A DNA stretch of 64,000 nucleotides from the NCBI GenBank assembly GCA_023301725.1, contig JALZUD010000012.1:24196-88195 (forward strand). The letters run 5' to 3'. Within the stretch, counting starts at the first letter, position 1. Every line of letters starts with the position of its first letter. This document shows positions 30,930 to 41,596 of this stretch, piece after piece. Under the pieces are notes generated by a model that was not told where the DNA came from, did no database searches, and saw nothing but the letters and a program-made list of their open reading frames with translations. This stretch comes from Granulosicoccus sp. (GTDB lineage: Bacteria; Pseudomonadota; Gammaproteobacteria; Granulosicoccales; Granulosicoccaceae). The position numbers and the translations under genes are program-made.

Positions 30930-31993
30930 TACAAAGACCGCTTGCTAGCAAAGTTATAGAACAAACTGATCATCACACCAGTCACCGTGATGCCCACTCC
31001 CAGTTCTACTGTAAAAATTCCCCAGTGCTGGCCGTGCAGTGCATCGTGCGCAAGCACGTTGTAATCGAGCAAGTTACCTCCCAGCAGCATAGTCACCACG
31101 CCAGTACCACAATACAACAGGAGCCCGAAACACATCATGATTCTCAATGCTGAAGGTGGCATGATCGAGCGGGTTTTCTGCAAACCAAAAATAAGCCCAT
31201 ACAAAATGAACCCTGAAGCAAATATCACCCCAGCCTGAAAACCACCACCCGGCCCATAGTCACCGTGAAATTGAACATACAGGCCGAACATTAATATAAA
31301 GGGGATTACAAGCTTGGTTACTACCTGTAAAACACGGTGGCGCTGCCTCGGGTAGCGTTTCATTTGAGGCGTTTGCAAAGCTGAATTGACATCCACCAAT
31401 GTTTCAGCCGCTACCTGTACGGATTTATCGCCTGGAGCCTCTACTGACGCATCATCTCCGGGGCGCCGTCGTCTTAAGCCAAGCACACTCAGCACTGCAA
31501 TTCCCGCTGCAAATACCACCATGGTTTCGCCTAAAGTGTCGTAGCCTCTGTAACTAGCCAACACCGATGTGACGATATTAGGTGGGCCTACTTCGCTACC
31601 CGATTGCTCCAGAAAACGAACTGCCAATCCAGGATTGGTTTGGGCCGCGGACGTTGCACTGCCATAATAAGGCATGTCGAGCGTACCGTAGATGAGTAGC
31701 CCGCCTGCGGCGATGGCTAAGAACAACGCCATCCAACTGTGATTGGGACGTGGCTTTTGATCGTGTCTTGTGAAAGATAGTGCGCCCAGAAACAGGATAG
31801 TTGAAATTCCAGAACCTACAGCCGCTTCTGTGAAGGCTACATCCACTGCATCCATAACCACAAATGCCCCAGCTGCAATGAGGCTATAGACCCCTAATAA
31901 AATGACAGCGGCCAGCAAGTCACGCAGCATAATGATGCCAATTGCCGTGACAGCCAGAAATGTCAACAGCACATTAGCTACGATAGCTTCCAT
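30929..31993 (-). CDS. mnhB: Fused MbhD/E-like (DUF4040) + MnhB-like antiporter subunit
   Basis: N-terminal LRDLLAAVILLGVYSLIAAGAFVVMDAVDVAFTEAAVGSGISTILFLGAL (DUF4040-like), C-terminal FILMFGLYVQFHGDYGPGGGFQAGVIFASGFILYGLIFG (MnhB). Confidence 0.88.
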   Translation of the reverse strand: MEAIVANVLLTFLAVTAIGIIMLRDLLAAVILLGVYSLIAAGAFVVMDAVDVAFTEAAVGSGISTILFLGALSFTRHDQKPRPNHSWMALFLAIAAGGLLIYGTLDMPYYGSATSAAQTNPGLAVRFLEQSGSEVGPPNIVTSVLASYRGYDTLGETMVVFAAGIAVLSVLGLRRRRPGDDASVEAPGDKSVQVAAETLVDVNSALQTPQMKRYPRQRHRVLQVVTKLVIPFILMFGLYVQFHGDYGPGGGFQAGVIFASGFILYGLIFGLQKTRSIMPPSALRIMMCFGLLLYCGTGVVTMLLGGNLLDYNVLAHDALHGQHWGIFTVELGVGITVTGVMISLFYNFASKRSL

Positions 31994-32451
31994 CAGGATC
32001 CACCCTCATCACGATTGCCCAAGGCTTGCATCTGCTTAGCTATACGCTCTTTATCTTGGCCATGCCGATAATCTGCAGGACGCGAACGAGCTAATAGACT
32101 TGCCTGCTCCGGATCATCGAGCAAAGGCTTACCGTCTGCATCAAGAGGCACCTGCCCACACAACAGCGCCGTTTTAGCTAACGCATGAGAGGCTGTAGGA
32201 GAGGTAAAAAGGGTAAAGAACATGATCAAACCTAGCTTTATCGCAGCCATTGAATTGTCGAACACAAACAACGCCTGAATGATCAACGCAAGTCCGATGA
32301 TGAGAGTACCACCCGTATCCGTCAGACTAGCTCCGTGCAAACGCGTGTAGAGGTCTGGCATACGCACCAGTGCCACAGCACCCGATACCACGAACACACA
32401 ACCCAGAATCATTAACGCCCAGCTGATGAGCAATATCAGTACGTCTAACAT
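31993..32451 (-). CDS. mnhG: Na+/H+ antiporter subunit G
   Basis: RMPDLYTRLHGASLTDTGGTLIIGLALI, FFTLFTSPTASHALAKTALLCG. Confidence 0.93.
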   Translation of the reverse strand: MLDVLILLISWALMILGCVFVVSGAVALVRMPDLYTRLHGASLTDTGGTLIIGLALIIQALFVFDNSMAAIKLGLIMFFTLFTSPTASHALAKTALLCGQVPLDADGKPLLDDPEQASLLARSRPADYRHGQDKERIAKQMQALGNRDEGGS

Positions 32452-32732
32452 CAGTAGTCATCCTCCTGATATTGACCACTGCCCAGATCGTCGACTTCGA
32501 AAAACTTCAATACCGCTATAGTGCCCAGAAAATTAATCATGGCATAGACAAGCGCGATGTCTAGAAAGTCAGGTCTGCCTGTTAGAAAACCGTATACCGA
32601 AATCAGCAGAACGGTCTTAGTGCCAAACGAATTGACAGCCAGCAAGCGATCAAATTGTGTGGGGCCAACGAGGGCTCGCCAGAGGGTTAGCGCCATCGTA
32701 ACCAAGAGCGCAATAGTTGCTGCAACAAACAT
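32451..32732 (-). CDS. mnhF: Na+/H+ antiporter subunit F
   Basis: LWRALVGPTQFDRLLAVNSFGTKTVLLISVYGFLTGRPDFLDIALVYAMINFLGTIAVLKF. Confidence 0.9.
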   Translation of the reverse strand: MFVAATIALLVTMALTLWRALVGPTQFDRLLAVNSFGTKTVLLISVYGFLTGRPDFLDIALVYAMINFLGTIAVLKFFEVDDLGSGQYQEDDY

Positions 32733-32733
32733 C

Positions 32734-33237
32734 CTAGAGACTCCTGGGTTTTTTGAGTAGATAAGGTTCCACATCTCTGATCCGACTTGCCATTTCGCCA
32801 GCTTCCAGCTCAGCCAAGCTGTCCTCATGCAAGGCATGCACGAGAATATAATCCTCAGGAGTAAAGTTGATAGCCGTGGTTCCGGGTGTGAGCGTAATCG
32901 AGTTAGCGTAAATGACTCGGCCCATTTCGGTGTCAGGAGAAGCACTGATCTGCCGCAATGCCGGTTTGATATTCAGTTCACGACTCCAGACGCGACGAGT
33001 CACATCTATATTACTTAAGACGATTTGCCACAACAGCCATGACCAATAGCCAAGAATACGCAAGAAGCTAAAATAGAGCGACTGATCACGGTGTTCAACT
33101 ACTCGCATTCGATTGGATAAGACCGCCACGAGCGCAACACAAATGACGCCAATGATTAGAAACTGAGCCTTGAAGTAGCCCGAGAGCAAGAGCCAAAGAC
33201 AGGCCAACGTCAATATCAGGCGAAAGGTTTGTGGCAT
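32734..33237 (-). CDS. mnhE: Na+/H+ antiporter subunit E
   Basis: YWSWLLWQIVLSNIDVTRRV, VIYANSITLTPGTTAINFTPEDYILVHAL. Confidence 0.9.
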   Translation of the reverse strand: MPQTFRLILTLACLWLLLSGYFKAQFLIIGVICVALVAVLSNRMRVVEHRDQSLYFSFLRILGYWSWLLWQIVLSNIDVTRRVWSRELNIKPALRQISASPDTEMGRVIYANSITLTPGTTAINFTPEDYILVHALHEDSLAELEAGEMASRIRDVEPYLLKKPRSL

Positions 33238-33494
33238 ACGCGTAGGGCTAGTCCAGAAAACGTGAGAAATCGCGAGGCGCGTCACTATTTGCGCAGCATA
33301 CTAGCATGACACTACGGCAAAACTGATCCAAACATTACACATCAATGGGTTTCACAGGGTTGCAAACAAAGGCTATCGCCTCACAAATCCCCCTAACGTG
33401 TCTCTAAGTTCATTAACTTGTTACAGATGCCAGGGCAGCGCTCTGCTAGACTCGCCAGCGACTGAATACTAATCTGACGCTCTACTTAATACAC

Positions 33495-35006
33495 ATGAAA
33501 TTTGCCCTACCAAAAATCAATACAATTTGTGCTCTGTTTTTGATGAGTATGCTGGTTGCTGGTTGCTCAAGCGACCTCCAAAACGATCCGCTTGACGATA
33601 TTCAAGACGACGGCACGAGCCAAGACGACGGCACAAGCCAAGACGATGGCACAAGCCAAGACGACAGCACAGGTCAAAATGGTGATAGAGATCAAGGTGG
33701 CGAACCCAATCAGGTTGACGTTGATAACGGCGTTACTGAAGTGCCAGATGCAGGCAACATTCCCTCAAATCAGTTCGAATTCAGCTTTGACACTACCGAA
33801 TTTGCTGTGGTTGAGGGCGCTGGTGTCGTTCAGTTCCCGCTAACGATTACCAGAACTGCCGGACACCAAAACGACATTAATTTATTTGTATCCGGTGTAA
33901 CAGCTATCGACGATGAGCTTTTAGGCCGGCAATTTAGTGACAGCGTCATCAGTGTAAACGAGACACAGACGCAACTGCAGTTCTCTGTCGCCATAGGCCC
34001 TAAACCCATTCGTGCTCACGAGCGCAATATCCAAATCAGTGGAATTGACTCAGCTGGAGAAATTTTTGCTCAGGTTCTGACCTTGCGAGTAACACCCACC
34101 AGCGCCCCGGATGTCTACCTACTTATCGGCCAGAGCAATATGGTTGGCAATAGCGAAGATGATGCAAAACAAGCGGGTCCAGGGGGCTTAGACGAGCCAG
34201 TTGAGCGCATAAAGCAGCTCAATGTAACTGGCAACGACAGTGATAATTTTCCAAATATTGCTTCTTTCACAAATCCGGATAGCCTTGTCGATACCAACAA
34301 TCCTTTGACAGTTGCAGTAGATCCCTTGCACTCGGGGTTGGAGAGTGCCGGGATTAAGTCAGGAACTCGGATAGGGCTAGGCTTAGCATTTGCACAGCGC
34401 GCGTTGCTCGACACGAGCGCAGACATTTTCCTTGTACCTGCTGCCTGGTCGGATACCGGTTTTTGCAGCCGTGAAACCAACCTACTTCCGGGCAGCGGCT
34501 GGAACGCAGCGCCTCAGACGAATGCAGCATTTAGTGGCACTTTATTGCACGATCGAGCTATTGCTAGAGCGAGTCTGACATTGGAACAAACAGGAGGAAT
34601 CCTGCGCGGTATTCTCTGGCACCAAGGTGAGGCTGACTCAGACAATCAGATCTGCGCCTCGGCCTACGCACAGAATCTATTAGACATGGTTCGCTCAATG
34701 CGCAGCAATATCGCAGAAGATGCTAGAGGAGCTGCAGCTCGAGGCCCCGATGCCGATATCCCTTTTATCGTTGGCACCATGTCGATGGGTGGCGGACAAG
34801 TCCCATTTTCAGCATCCAAATTGCTGGTGGACGCCGCACATCGCACCGTGGGTGAGCAAATTAATCATGCAAATCACGTAAATGCCGACGATCTTATTCC
34901 GCCTGTTTATCCTTGTGGGGCCGGTTCTTGCATTCACTACGGTTCTGTAGCGTTACGTGAGATGGGCGTCCGCTATTACGAGGCACTTATTTCAACATTA
35001 CCCTGA
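33495..35006 (+). CDS. Lipoprotein with SASA/CE6-like carbohydrate acetylesterase domain (copy 1)
   Basis: Lipobox LVAGC; DVYLLIGQSNMVGNS, GGILRGILWHQGEADSD, C-terminal CIHYG catalytic-His-like motif. Confidence 0.85.
   Translation: MKFALPKINTICALFLMSMLVAGCSSDLQNDPLDDIQDDGTSQDDGTSQDDGTSQDDSTGQNGDRDQGGEPNQVDVDNGVTEVPDAGNIPSNQFEFSFDTTEFAVVEGAGVVQFPLTITRTAGHQNDINLFVSGVTAIDDELLGRQFSDSVISVNETQTQLQFSVAIGPKPIRAHERNIQISGIDSAGEIFAQVLTLRVTPTSAPDVYLLIGQSNMVGNSEDDAKQAGPGGLDEPVERIKQLNVTGNDSDNFPNIASFTNPDSLVDTNNPLTVAVDPLHSGLESAGIKSGTRIGLGLAFAQRALLDTSADIFLVPAAWSDTGFCSRETNLLPGSGWNAAPQTNAAFSGTLLHDRAIARASLTLEQTGGILRGILWHQGEADSDNQICASAYAQNLLDMVRSMRSNIAEDARGAAARGPDADIPFIVGTMSMGGGQVPFSASKLLVDAAHRTVGEQINHANHVNADDLIPPVYPCGAGSCIHYGSVALREMGVRYYEALISTLP
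33603..33674. repeat. 18-bp in-frame tandem repeat, 4 units (linker QDDGTS)
   Basis: CAAGACGACGGCACGAGC x4 with minor variation. Confidence 0.95.
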
Positions 35007-35045
35007 CGCGACTACACAGGGTTTGAAGGGGTTTTTAAACTGAAA

Positions 35046-36596
35046 ATGCACTGTAAAGCGGACCACTTCTCATCTCGGTTTTTCAACTCGCCAACCGCTT
35101 CACTCAAAGCAATTGGCAAGGCCGTTAATCTTGCGGCACTGTTAATTGGACGAACAAATCAAGTGACTCGAACATCTTCCAAGCCTCGAATCTGTAAAAC
35201 GCTTGCCACCAAATTTACTCTAGCACTAGTTGTGACCACGCTTGCTGCGTGTGGTGGTGGCTCCGGCGAATCAGGTGCCACTGGCGGCACCGATAGCACA
35301 GGCGGCACTGTGAATACCACTCCGCCCAATACCTCAGGTTTCGATCCTACAGGTGATTTCGAAATACGTTCTATAGGCGCTGGGCTAGTGCTTTTAGAAG
35401 GCAATCAAGATGGCCTGCGGATACCTCTCAGCCTAGATCGACAAAACGGGCACAACAATCCCGTCACTCTGGATATCGTGGGAGAGAGCGACGCTGATGT
35501 GGCTTTTGTCACCAGCAGCTTTTCGCGACTGCAACTTACGCCAAATGAGGACAGCAGCGAGGCGATACTTAAACTTGCCATCAGTGACCTTCCCATATCG
35601 TCACAACAACGCGACTTCATCATCATCGCAACTGACGGCACCGATACAGACCGCATTGCCATCAGCGTAGCCGTTCAACCAACAACAGCACCTGATGTCT
35701 ACCTGCTAGCGGGTCAAAGCAACATGGTCGGTTTTAGCGGCGACGGCACTCGTGAGTCCTTTGTAGGTGGTGCTGACGAGCCTAATCCCCGGATTAGGCA
35801 ACTCAATGTTACAGAGAACAGAGATGACGACTTCGTATTGGACACAGATTTCACATCTGAGGATAACATTGCCGAAACTCCAACTATTCTGCAAGCGCTT
35901 GATCCTCTGCACTTACCGTTTGATGAGTTTACAGAAGGTGGCAAGTCTCAGGACTACATCGGTCTAGGTTTAAGTTTTGCCAGAAGCGCCCTTTTAAATA
36001 CTTCCGCTGACATCGTACTTGTACCAGCCGCCTGGGCAGGATCATCTTTTTGTGACAACAGCAACGGCCCGAACGGTAACTGGGTGTCATCGCCATCTGA
36101 TAATCCGGATTTGGGCAACACACTGATGTTTGACCGAGCTGTCGCCCGAAGTAATTTAGCGATACGAGAATCTGGCGGTGTACTTCGCGGCATTCTATGG
36201 CATCAGGGAGAGTCAGATGCTAACGAGCGCTGCGCCCCTGTGTACGCTGAGAACATGGTCAACCTGGTCGATCAATTCAGGGCACAACTTGACTATGTTG
36301 GTAACGATTCCCTGAATCGCATTGCCGACACCAATATCCCTTTTGTTGTGGGCACCATGTCTCGAGGCGCGGACGAGCGCGAAGATCTCAGCACCTTTTT
36401 ACCCTCCAAACAGATGATCGACGATGCGCACTTCAACTTTCCCAATACGGTAGAGCATGGCGCAGTGTCTGATCATAGTGACCTTGTACCACCTCAATAT
36501 CCATGTGGAAATACCTCGTGCATACATTTTGGCCCTGGGGCCTTAAGAACGGCGGGTGATCGTTACTATCAAGCTCTCTTACGTGCGATTCAGTAA
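35046..36596 (+). CDS. Lipoprotein with SASA/CE6-like carbohydrate acetylesterase domain (copy 2)
   Basis: Lipobox-like TTLAACGGG; DVYLLAGQSNMVGFS, GGVLRGILWHQGESDAN, CIHFGPGALR; co-linear with copy 1. True start may be internal. Confidence 0.85.
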   Translation: MHCKADHFSSRFFNSPTASLKAIGKAVNLAALLIGRTNQVTRTSSKPRICKTLATKFTLALVVTTLAACGGGSGESGATGGTDSTGGTVNTTPPNTSGFDPTGDFEIRSIGAGLVLLEGNQDGLRIPLSLDRQNGHNNPVTLDIVGESDADVAFVTSSFSRLQLTPNEDSSEAILKLAISDLPISSQQRDFIIIATDGTDTDRIAISVAVQPTTAPDVYLLAGQSNMVGFSGDGTRESFVGGADEPNPRIRQLNVTENRDDDFVLDTDFTSEDNIAETPTILQALDPLHLPFDEFTEGGKSQDYIGLGLSFARSALLNTSADIVLVPAAWAGSSFCDNSNGPNGNWVSSPSDNPDLGNTLMFDRAVARSNLAIRESGGVLRGILWHQGESDANERCAPVYAENMVNLVDQFRAQLDYVGNDSLNRIADTNIPFVVGTMSRGADEREDLSTFLPSKQMIDDAHFNFPNTVEHGAVSDHSDLVPPQYPCGNTSCIHFGPGALRTAGDRYYQALLRAIQ

Positions 36597-36613
36597 ATAG
36601 CAGTTGGGCATGT

Positions 36614-36660
36614 CAAAGGGGGCAGCGAGTCAGGCATCCGCGCCTTAACGCCCCCCTTTG
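36614..36660 (+). terminator. Hairpin downstream of esterase copy 2
   Basis: CAAAGGGGGC ... GCCCCCCTTTG inverted repeat. Confidence 0.5.
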
Positions 36661-36781
36661 GCAGTTATTTACGTCGGCCAGCCAGATAGATTCAACATCT
36701 ATGCAAACTCTAAGCAGTATTGCAGGCATCTAGCAACTATAATCACCTTCAGATTCTGATTGTTTGTGCCGATACATAAGA

Positions 36782-37798
36782 ATGAGACTGCATGCATTGC
36801 AATACCTGCGAGCCTTCGCTGCGCTTGCCGTGGTTTATAGCCACTCCGCCTCGCAGGTGCAAGGTTACGAAGTATTCCTGAGAGAAACAGGCAGCTTTGG
36901 TGTGGACATATTCTTTGTCCTCTCTGGCTTTATCATGATCTACATCGCCAAGCCAGACGATACGCCACACGCTTTCTTCGCTAATCGTGTCAGACGCGTG
37001 ATACCCCTTTACTGGTTCTTTACAGGCCTGATGGCCGCCATTTTGTTCTTCATGCCATCAATCTTTAAAGCGACTACGTTCAGCATGGACTCTCTACTGA
37101 AGAGTCTCGCTTTCATACCTCACTGGAGCGTTGCACACGCCCACAATGTATGGCCGTTGGTAGCGCCTGGCTGGTCACTGGTGTTCGAAATGTACTTCTA
37201 CCTCGTGTTCGCTATCTCTCTTTTCTTCTCGGCCCGCTACCGCATTGCATTTATCAGCGCCATCATAAGTATAGTTTTCGTGATTGCCAGCTACTTTAAT
37301 GATGGTGAATCCGCCCTCGCCCAATTTTTCGCTTTAAGCATTGTTTTCGAATTTATATTGGGTATGTTGTTAGCTGTAGCGTGGAAACGAGGGTTTCGGT
37401 TACCATCATCCACCAGCTGGTACTTACTGGTGTTTGCCTTGTGTCTTCTGCTACTTGACATGCCCGTTGCCAGAATTTTCAAGTACGGCATGGCTTCCTT
37501 TTGCATCGTCATGGCTTGCCTGTTTGTTCGTGTCAAGCACTACGATTGGGCTGTACTGTTGGGGGATGCCTCTTATGCGCTCTACCTCAGCCACATATTC
37601 ACTTTAGGAATCTTGCGCAAAGTACTTCCACCACTACTAGGTGAAGGCATGCTGGCAGCTTATTTGTTTGTCATCATATCGTTGGTTGTTTGTACGCTGG
37701 TCAGCATCCCGATTCACTACTTGGTCGACAACTGGTTGCTCAGAAAAGAGCGTCTCAATTTTATGAAAGGCAGAACACACGCCTCTAGTGAAGCTTGA
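36782..37798 (+). CDS. Acyltransferase family 3 (OafA/YrhL-like) membrane protein
   Basis: LQYLRAFAALAVVYSHS, GSFGVDIFFVLSGFIMIYI, YALYLSHIFTLGILR; about ten TM segments. Confidence 0.9.
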   Translation: MRLHALQYLRAFAALAVVYSHSASQVQGYEVFLRETGSFGVDIFFVLSGFIMIYIAKPDDTPHAFFANRVRRVIPLYWFFTGLMAAILFFMPSIFKATTFSMDSLLKSLAFIPHWSVAHAHNVWPLVAPGWSLVFEMYFYLVFAISLFFSARYRIAFISAIISIVFVIASYFNDGESALAQFFALSIVFEFILGMLLAVAWKRGFRLPSSTSWYLLVFALCLLLLDMPVARIFKYGMASFCIVMACLFVRVKHYDWAVLLGDASYALYLSHIFTLGILRKVLPPLLGEGMLAAYLFVIISLVVCTLVSIPIHYLVDNWLLRKERLNFMKGRTHASSEA

Positions 37799-37843
37799 CC
37801 TGGTTCACAGGCGTTAACGCTATCCTTGTGTACGCTAACTCTC

Positions 37844-38143
37844 ATGAGTAACGACAACAACGCACAAGACTTTGCACGTCTATTCGACCTGCCAGACAAT
37901 CATTCCCTCACGATGAGCGACGTTAATCGCGTGGAGAAAAATCGAATGATTTACGAGACGCGGTGGTTAGATGAACACGATCACAACAACAACCTTATAG
38001 CCCGATTTCGTACCTGGACCAACCGCTCTCTTCAGCCACCGTACCGACGACAAACCGGTTGGGAGCAATATTCTTTATCAGGCGACCTGCTGGATCGTGA
38101 AATTCGATATTCAAAGCGAGACACTATGGATTTCGTGCATTAG
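37844..38143 (+). CDS. Hypothetical protein, 99 aa
   Basis: Intact ORF MSNDNNAQDFARLFDLPDNHS...; no recognised family. Confidence 0.5.
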   Translation: MSNDNNAQDFARLFDLPDNHSLTMSDVNRVEKNRMIYETRWLDEHDHNNNLIARFRTWTNRSLQPPYRRQTGWEQYSLSGDLLDREIRYSKRDTMDFVH

Positions 38144-38173
38144 ACGCACGCGCCCATAGGCATCTTAACGCTG

Positions 38174-39997
38174 TTAGCCATAATCTCGAATTACAGCAAG
38201 AAACTCATCGCCGTACTGCTCAAGCTTGTGACTACCCACGCCATTCACACTGGACATCTCATTGTCGTCGCGTGGCTTTATGGCGATCATGTCCGCCAGA
38301 GTGCTATCACTGAACACCACGTATGCTGGCACGCCAGCCAGATCACTGAGTTGCTTTCTCAGCACGCGTAAGGCCTCCCATAAGGGTTGATCTTGATCAC
38401 TGATCGCAATTTTACTTTTACGCTTGGCTGAGCGAGTACGTCCTGAGCCCGCTGCGTTGCCTTTCACCTTGCGAAAATGCAGGCTCTGCTCACCGCGCAA
38501 CACCGGCCTTGAGCTTTCAGTTAATACAACCGATCCATGGCCATCAACATCGACAGCTAAAAGTCCGCGCGCAATTAATTGTCGGAAAAGATTGCGCCAG
38601 TCACTTGCCGATAGATCAGTTCCAATTCCAAAAGTGGACTGTTTGTCGTGTTCGAACCGCTGAATGCGTTCGGAGAGTTTGCCCAGCAACACATCTATAA
38701 GGTAGGTGACCCCAAAACGCTGTCCGGTCCTGTACACACAGGAAAGTGCTTTGCGTGCATCATTGGTGGCATCCCATGTTTCAGGAGGGCTTATGCAGTT
38801 GTCACAGTTCCCACAGGGAGCCTCCAAAGTATCACCAAAGTAGCTGAGCAACACCTTGCGCCTGCAACCGGTTAGCTCGGCCAAACCCAGCATAGTTTCA
38901 AGTTTGTGGTTCTCAACCCGCTTATGCTTTTCATCAGCATCAGATTGCGACATCATTGAACGCAAATTAATGACATCTTGCAGTCCGTACGCCATCCAGG
39001 CGTTTGAAGACAAGCCATCCCGGCCTGCTCTACCTGTTTCCTGATAGTAGGCTTCAACGCTTTTGGGTAGGTTAAGGTGAGCAACAAAACGTACATCAGG
39101 CTTGTCTATGCCCATGCCGAACGCGATAGTGGCAACGACGATCAAGCCATCTTCACGCAGAAAACGTTTCTGGTTGTTTGCACGTTCAATGGCCGGTAAG
39201 CCCGCGTGGTAAGCCACTGCTCGACGACCATTATCGTTAAGCCATTCAGCTATCTGCTCTACTTTTTTTCGCGAAAGGCAATAAACAATGCCAGCATCAC
39301 CCACGTGATGTTCATTCAAAAAAGACAATAGCGCATCTTTTGGATTCGCAGGCTCACCAATGGCGTAGTGGATGTTGGGACGATCAAAGCTGCTGACAAA
39401 CTGCTGCGCGGCATTCAGATTTAAATTATTGGCGATCTCCAGACGCGTTCGCTCATCGGCTGTCGCTGTTAAAGCAATTCGTGGCACTGTTGGAAATCGC
39501 TGCGAGAGCACATCAAGGCCCATATATTCTTTGCGGAAATCATGACCCCACTGTGAAACACAATGCGCTTCATCAATAGCAAAAAGAGCAATTTGTGCAC
39601 GATCAAGTAATGACAACATGGTTGGCATCAGCAAGCGTTCAGGGGCGACGTAAAGCATGTCCAGCCGTCCCTCGAGCAGGGCTTGTTCAGTGCTAGCTAT
39701 GGATCGCGCATCCATGGATGAATTAATAAATGCAGCCTTCAGATTTAGCGCGACCAGTGCATCAACCTGATCCTGCATCAGTGCGATCAAAGGGGACACG
39801 ATAATACCTGTGCCAGGACGCACCAAGGATGGAACCTGATAGCACAGCGACTTGCCGCCCCCCGTGGGCATCAAAACTAGTGCATCTTGTCCCTGTATAA
39901 CCGTGCTGACAATTTCATGTTGGTGGCCACGAAACTCTTCGTAACCATAAATTGTTTGCAGCACTTCTAGTGCTTCTTGGGATCTTTGGTTATCCAT
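38174..39997 (-). CDS. recQ: ATP-dependent DNA helicase RecQ
   Basis: [48 protein letters not shown], zinc-binding Cys cluster, C-terminal HRDC. Confidence 0.95.
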   Translation of the reverse strand: MDNQRSQEALEVLQTIYGYEEFRGHQHEIVSTVIQGQDALVLMPTGGGKSLCYQVPSLVRPGTGIIVSPLIALMQDQVDALVALNLKAAFINSSMDARSIASTEQALLEGRLDMLYVAPERLLMPTMLSLLDRAQIALFAIDEAHCVSQWGHDFRKEYMGLDVLSQRFPTVPRIALTATADERTRLEIANNLNLNAAQQFVSSFDRPNIHYAIGEPANPKDALLSFLNEHHVGDAGIVYCLSRKKVEQIAEWLNDNGRRAVAYHAGLPAIERANNQKRFLREDGLIVVATIAFGMGIDKPDVRFVAHLNLPKSVEAYYQETGRAGRDGLSSNAWMAYGLQDVINLRSMMSQSDADEKHKRVENHKLETMLGLAELTGCRRKVLLSYFGDTLEAPCGNCDNCISPPETWDATNDARKALSCVYRTGQRFGVTYLIDVLLGKLSERIQRFEHDKQSTFGIGTDLSASDWRNLFRQLIARGLLAVDVDGHGSVVLTESSRPVLRGEQSLHFRKVKGNAAGSGRTRSAKRKSKIAISDQDQPLWEALRVLRKQLSDLAGVPAYVVFSDSTLADMIAIKPRDDNEMSSVNGVGSHKLEQYGDEFLAVIRDYG

Positions 39998-40025
39998 GTT
40001 TATATCGCCTCCTTGCGAATTAACA

Positions 40026-40766
40026 TTATTGTTGGGCATAGTCTTTACGCCACAAATTGTATTGTTCAACAATTTGCTGCAGTGATTCTTCCTCAAATTC
40101 ACGCAAGCCACTAAGCACCATATTCTTATTACCCGTGCCGATACGACTTCCCGCTAACATGATATCAAAGCATAAACGTACAGCGCCTTTGCGCCCGTTT
40201 ACGCTAATACTGGTGTCGGCAGACAATTCAAGGCTGACAGCTAGCGAAGATTGTTCACTTAACCATGCAGGTGTTAGTGACGACGTCAGTTCAATGGTCA
40301 TGTCTTTGTAAATAACCATGGGGCGTGCGGGATTGATCATGACTCCCGCACCCTGCATCAGCGGAACAAGAATATCAGGAAAGGTCTGACCTGAAAAACC
40401 GACATACGCCTGGCTTAAAGCGCTGACAAATTCAGGTTGGGTAAACCGATCGTCGGTCATGGATAGCTTGAGAAGCTCTTTGTCACCAGCGTCGACGATG
40501 TGTGTCGATGGGCCAACGCTCTCAGGTAAGCACATACGGCTTTGCGAATTAAGCATGCCCGTGAATTCAACAGCCGTGGTGCGCGCCACACCATATCGAC
40601 TGAGAAGAACACAGAAAAGCAGATCTCCAGGAACACAGAAACGTTTATTGCCCGGATCGTGTATCGGGTTAAAATCACCCGCCATGCCCTTCGCAAAAGC
40701 GCTTGCTTGCTCTTGTGTGAATTGAACAGAATTATCTGTCACTGAATAGTAGTTCGCAAGTTCCAT
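40026..40766 (-). CDS. DUF3581-like protein
   Basis: [44 protein letters not shown], typical of the DUF3581 family. Confidence 0.7.
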   Translation of the reverse strand: MELANYYSVTDNSVQFTQEQASAFAKGMAGDFNPIHDPGNKRFCVPGDLLFCVLLSRYGVARTTAVEFTGMLNSQSRMCLPESVGPSTHIVDAGDKELLKLSMTDDRFTQPEFVSALSQAYVGFSGQTFPDILVPLMQGAGVMINPARPMVIYKDMTIELTSSLTPAWLSEQSSLAVSLELSADTSISVNGRKGAVRLCFDIMLAGSRIGTGNKNMVLSGLREFEEESLQQIVEQYNLWRKDYAQQ

Positions 40767-40833
40767 GCGCTGCAGATTCTCGATGTTTTGAAGGCTGGAA
40801 GTAGAGCACTTATTCTATTCTAAGCTGGGTGCT

Positions 40834-41409
40834 TCAGCGAAACTCTGACAAAAGAGAATCAAAATTATTCAGCGTCTCCACCGATAGCTTGACATGCCGT
40901 GGATATATTGGTTTCAAGCGGTCGTTCACTATTGGACGATCCCAGCCTTTTGTGGTTCCCAACATCATTTTCAATCCCGACGTCCCGAACCTCTCCTGAT
41001 ATCCCGCCATAACGCAATCCACATAGCTTTGCGCAATGGGATGAATTTTGCCAGCAAGATGTCGATTTTCCGGCAAACTGCGGTAAAGATATATAGTACT
41101 GGCGTCTACATCTTTAGGGAATTCAACATCATGCGCGCTCAACTCCATCCGCTCATAGCCTGCCTCGCGCGCGTCTAAAGCCGCCAGATCAGCCAGTGGA
41201 ATCTCAACAAGAACGCCTTGAATGCTCGTTTGCGCAGGCTCCACACTTAACGAAGTACACGATGAGCGGGAATCTGAAGCTGATACACGATGTTCCCACA
41301 CACGCTGCCACCCGTGCAAAGTAGCATTCCATGCTCGCTCGTCGTCTGGTCTTGTCTGTCGATTAACCAGTGATCCAAAGCCAAAATAGTGAGCCAGTTG
41401 CACAGCCAT
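40834..41409 (-). CDS. Gamma-glutamylcyclotransferase-like protein
   Basis: YFGFGSLVNRQTRP...LHGWQRVWEHR...GVLVEIPLADLAALDAREAGYERM, GGCT fold motifs. Confidence 0.75.
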   Translation of the reverse strand: MAVQLAHYFGFGSLVNRQTRPDDERAWNATLHGWQRVWEHRVSASDSRSSCTSLSVEPAQTSIQGVLVEIPLADLAALDAREAGYERMELSAHDVEFPKDVDASTIYLYRSLPENRHLAGKIHPIAQSYVDCVMAGYQERFGTSGLKMMLGTTKGWDRPIVNDRLKPIYPRHVKLSVETLNNFDSLLSEFR

Positions 41410-41596
41410 TGTGATTTATCTCTTTGTGAACAATTGCGTCGCAGCTACCCTTTTTAGCGCTGTATGTATAGAAAACAGACGCTCAATTTTCATGGATGAG
41501 ACTTGCGTCGAACCTTAGCTCTCTAAAGCCGTCTACTATAGCCTGAAGTGGGCGGTAATGCCTTTTGAAACATACAACTACTGAGGAGTAAGGAAC

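Noticed and set aside
33603-33674. 18-bp tandem repeat as a CRISPR-like array
   Set aside because: Contiguous in-frame coding repeat without spacers.
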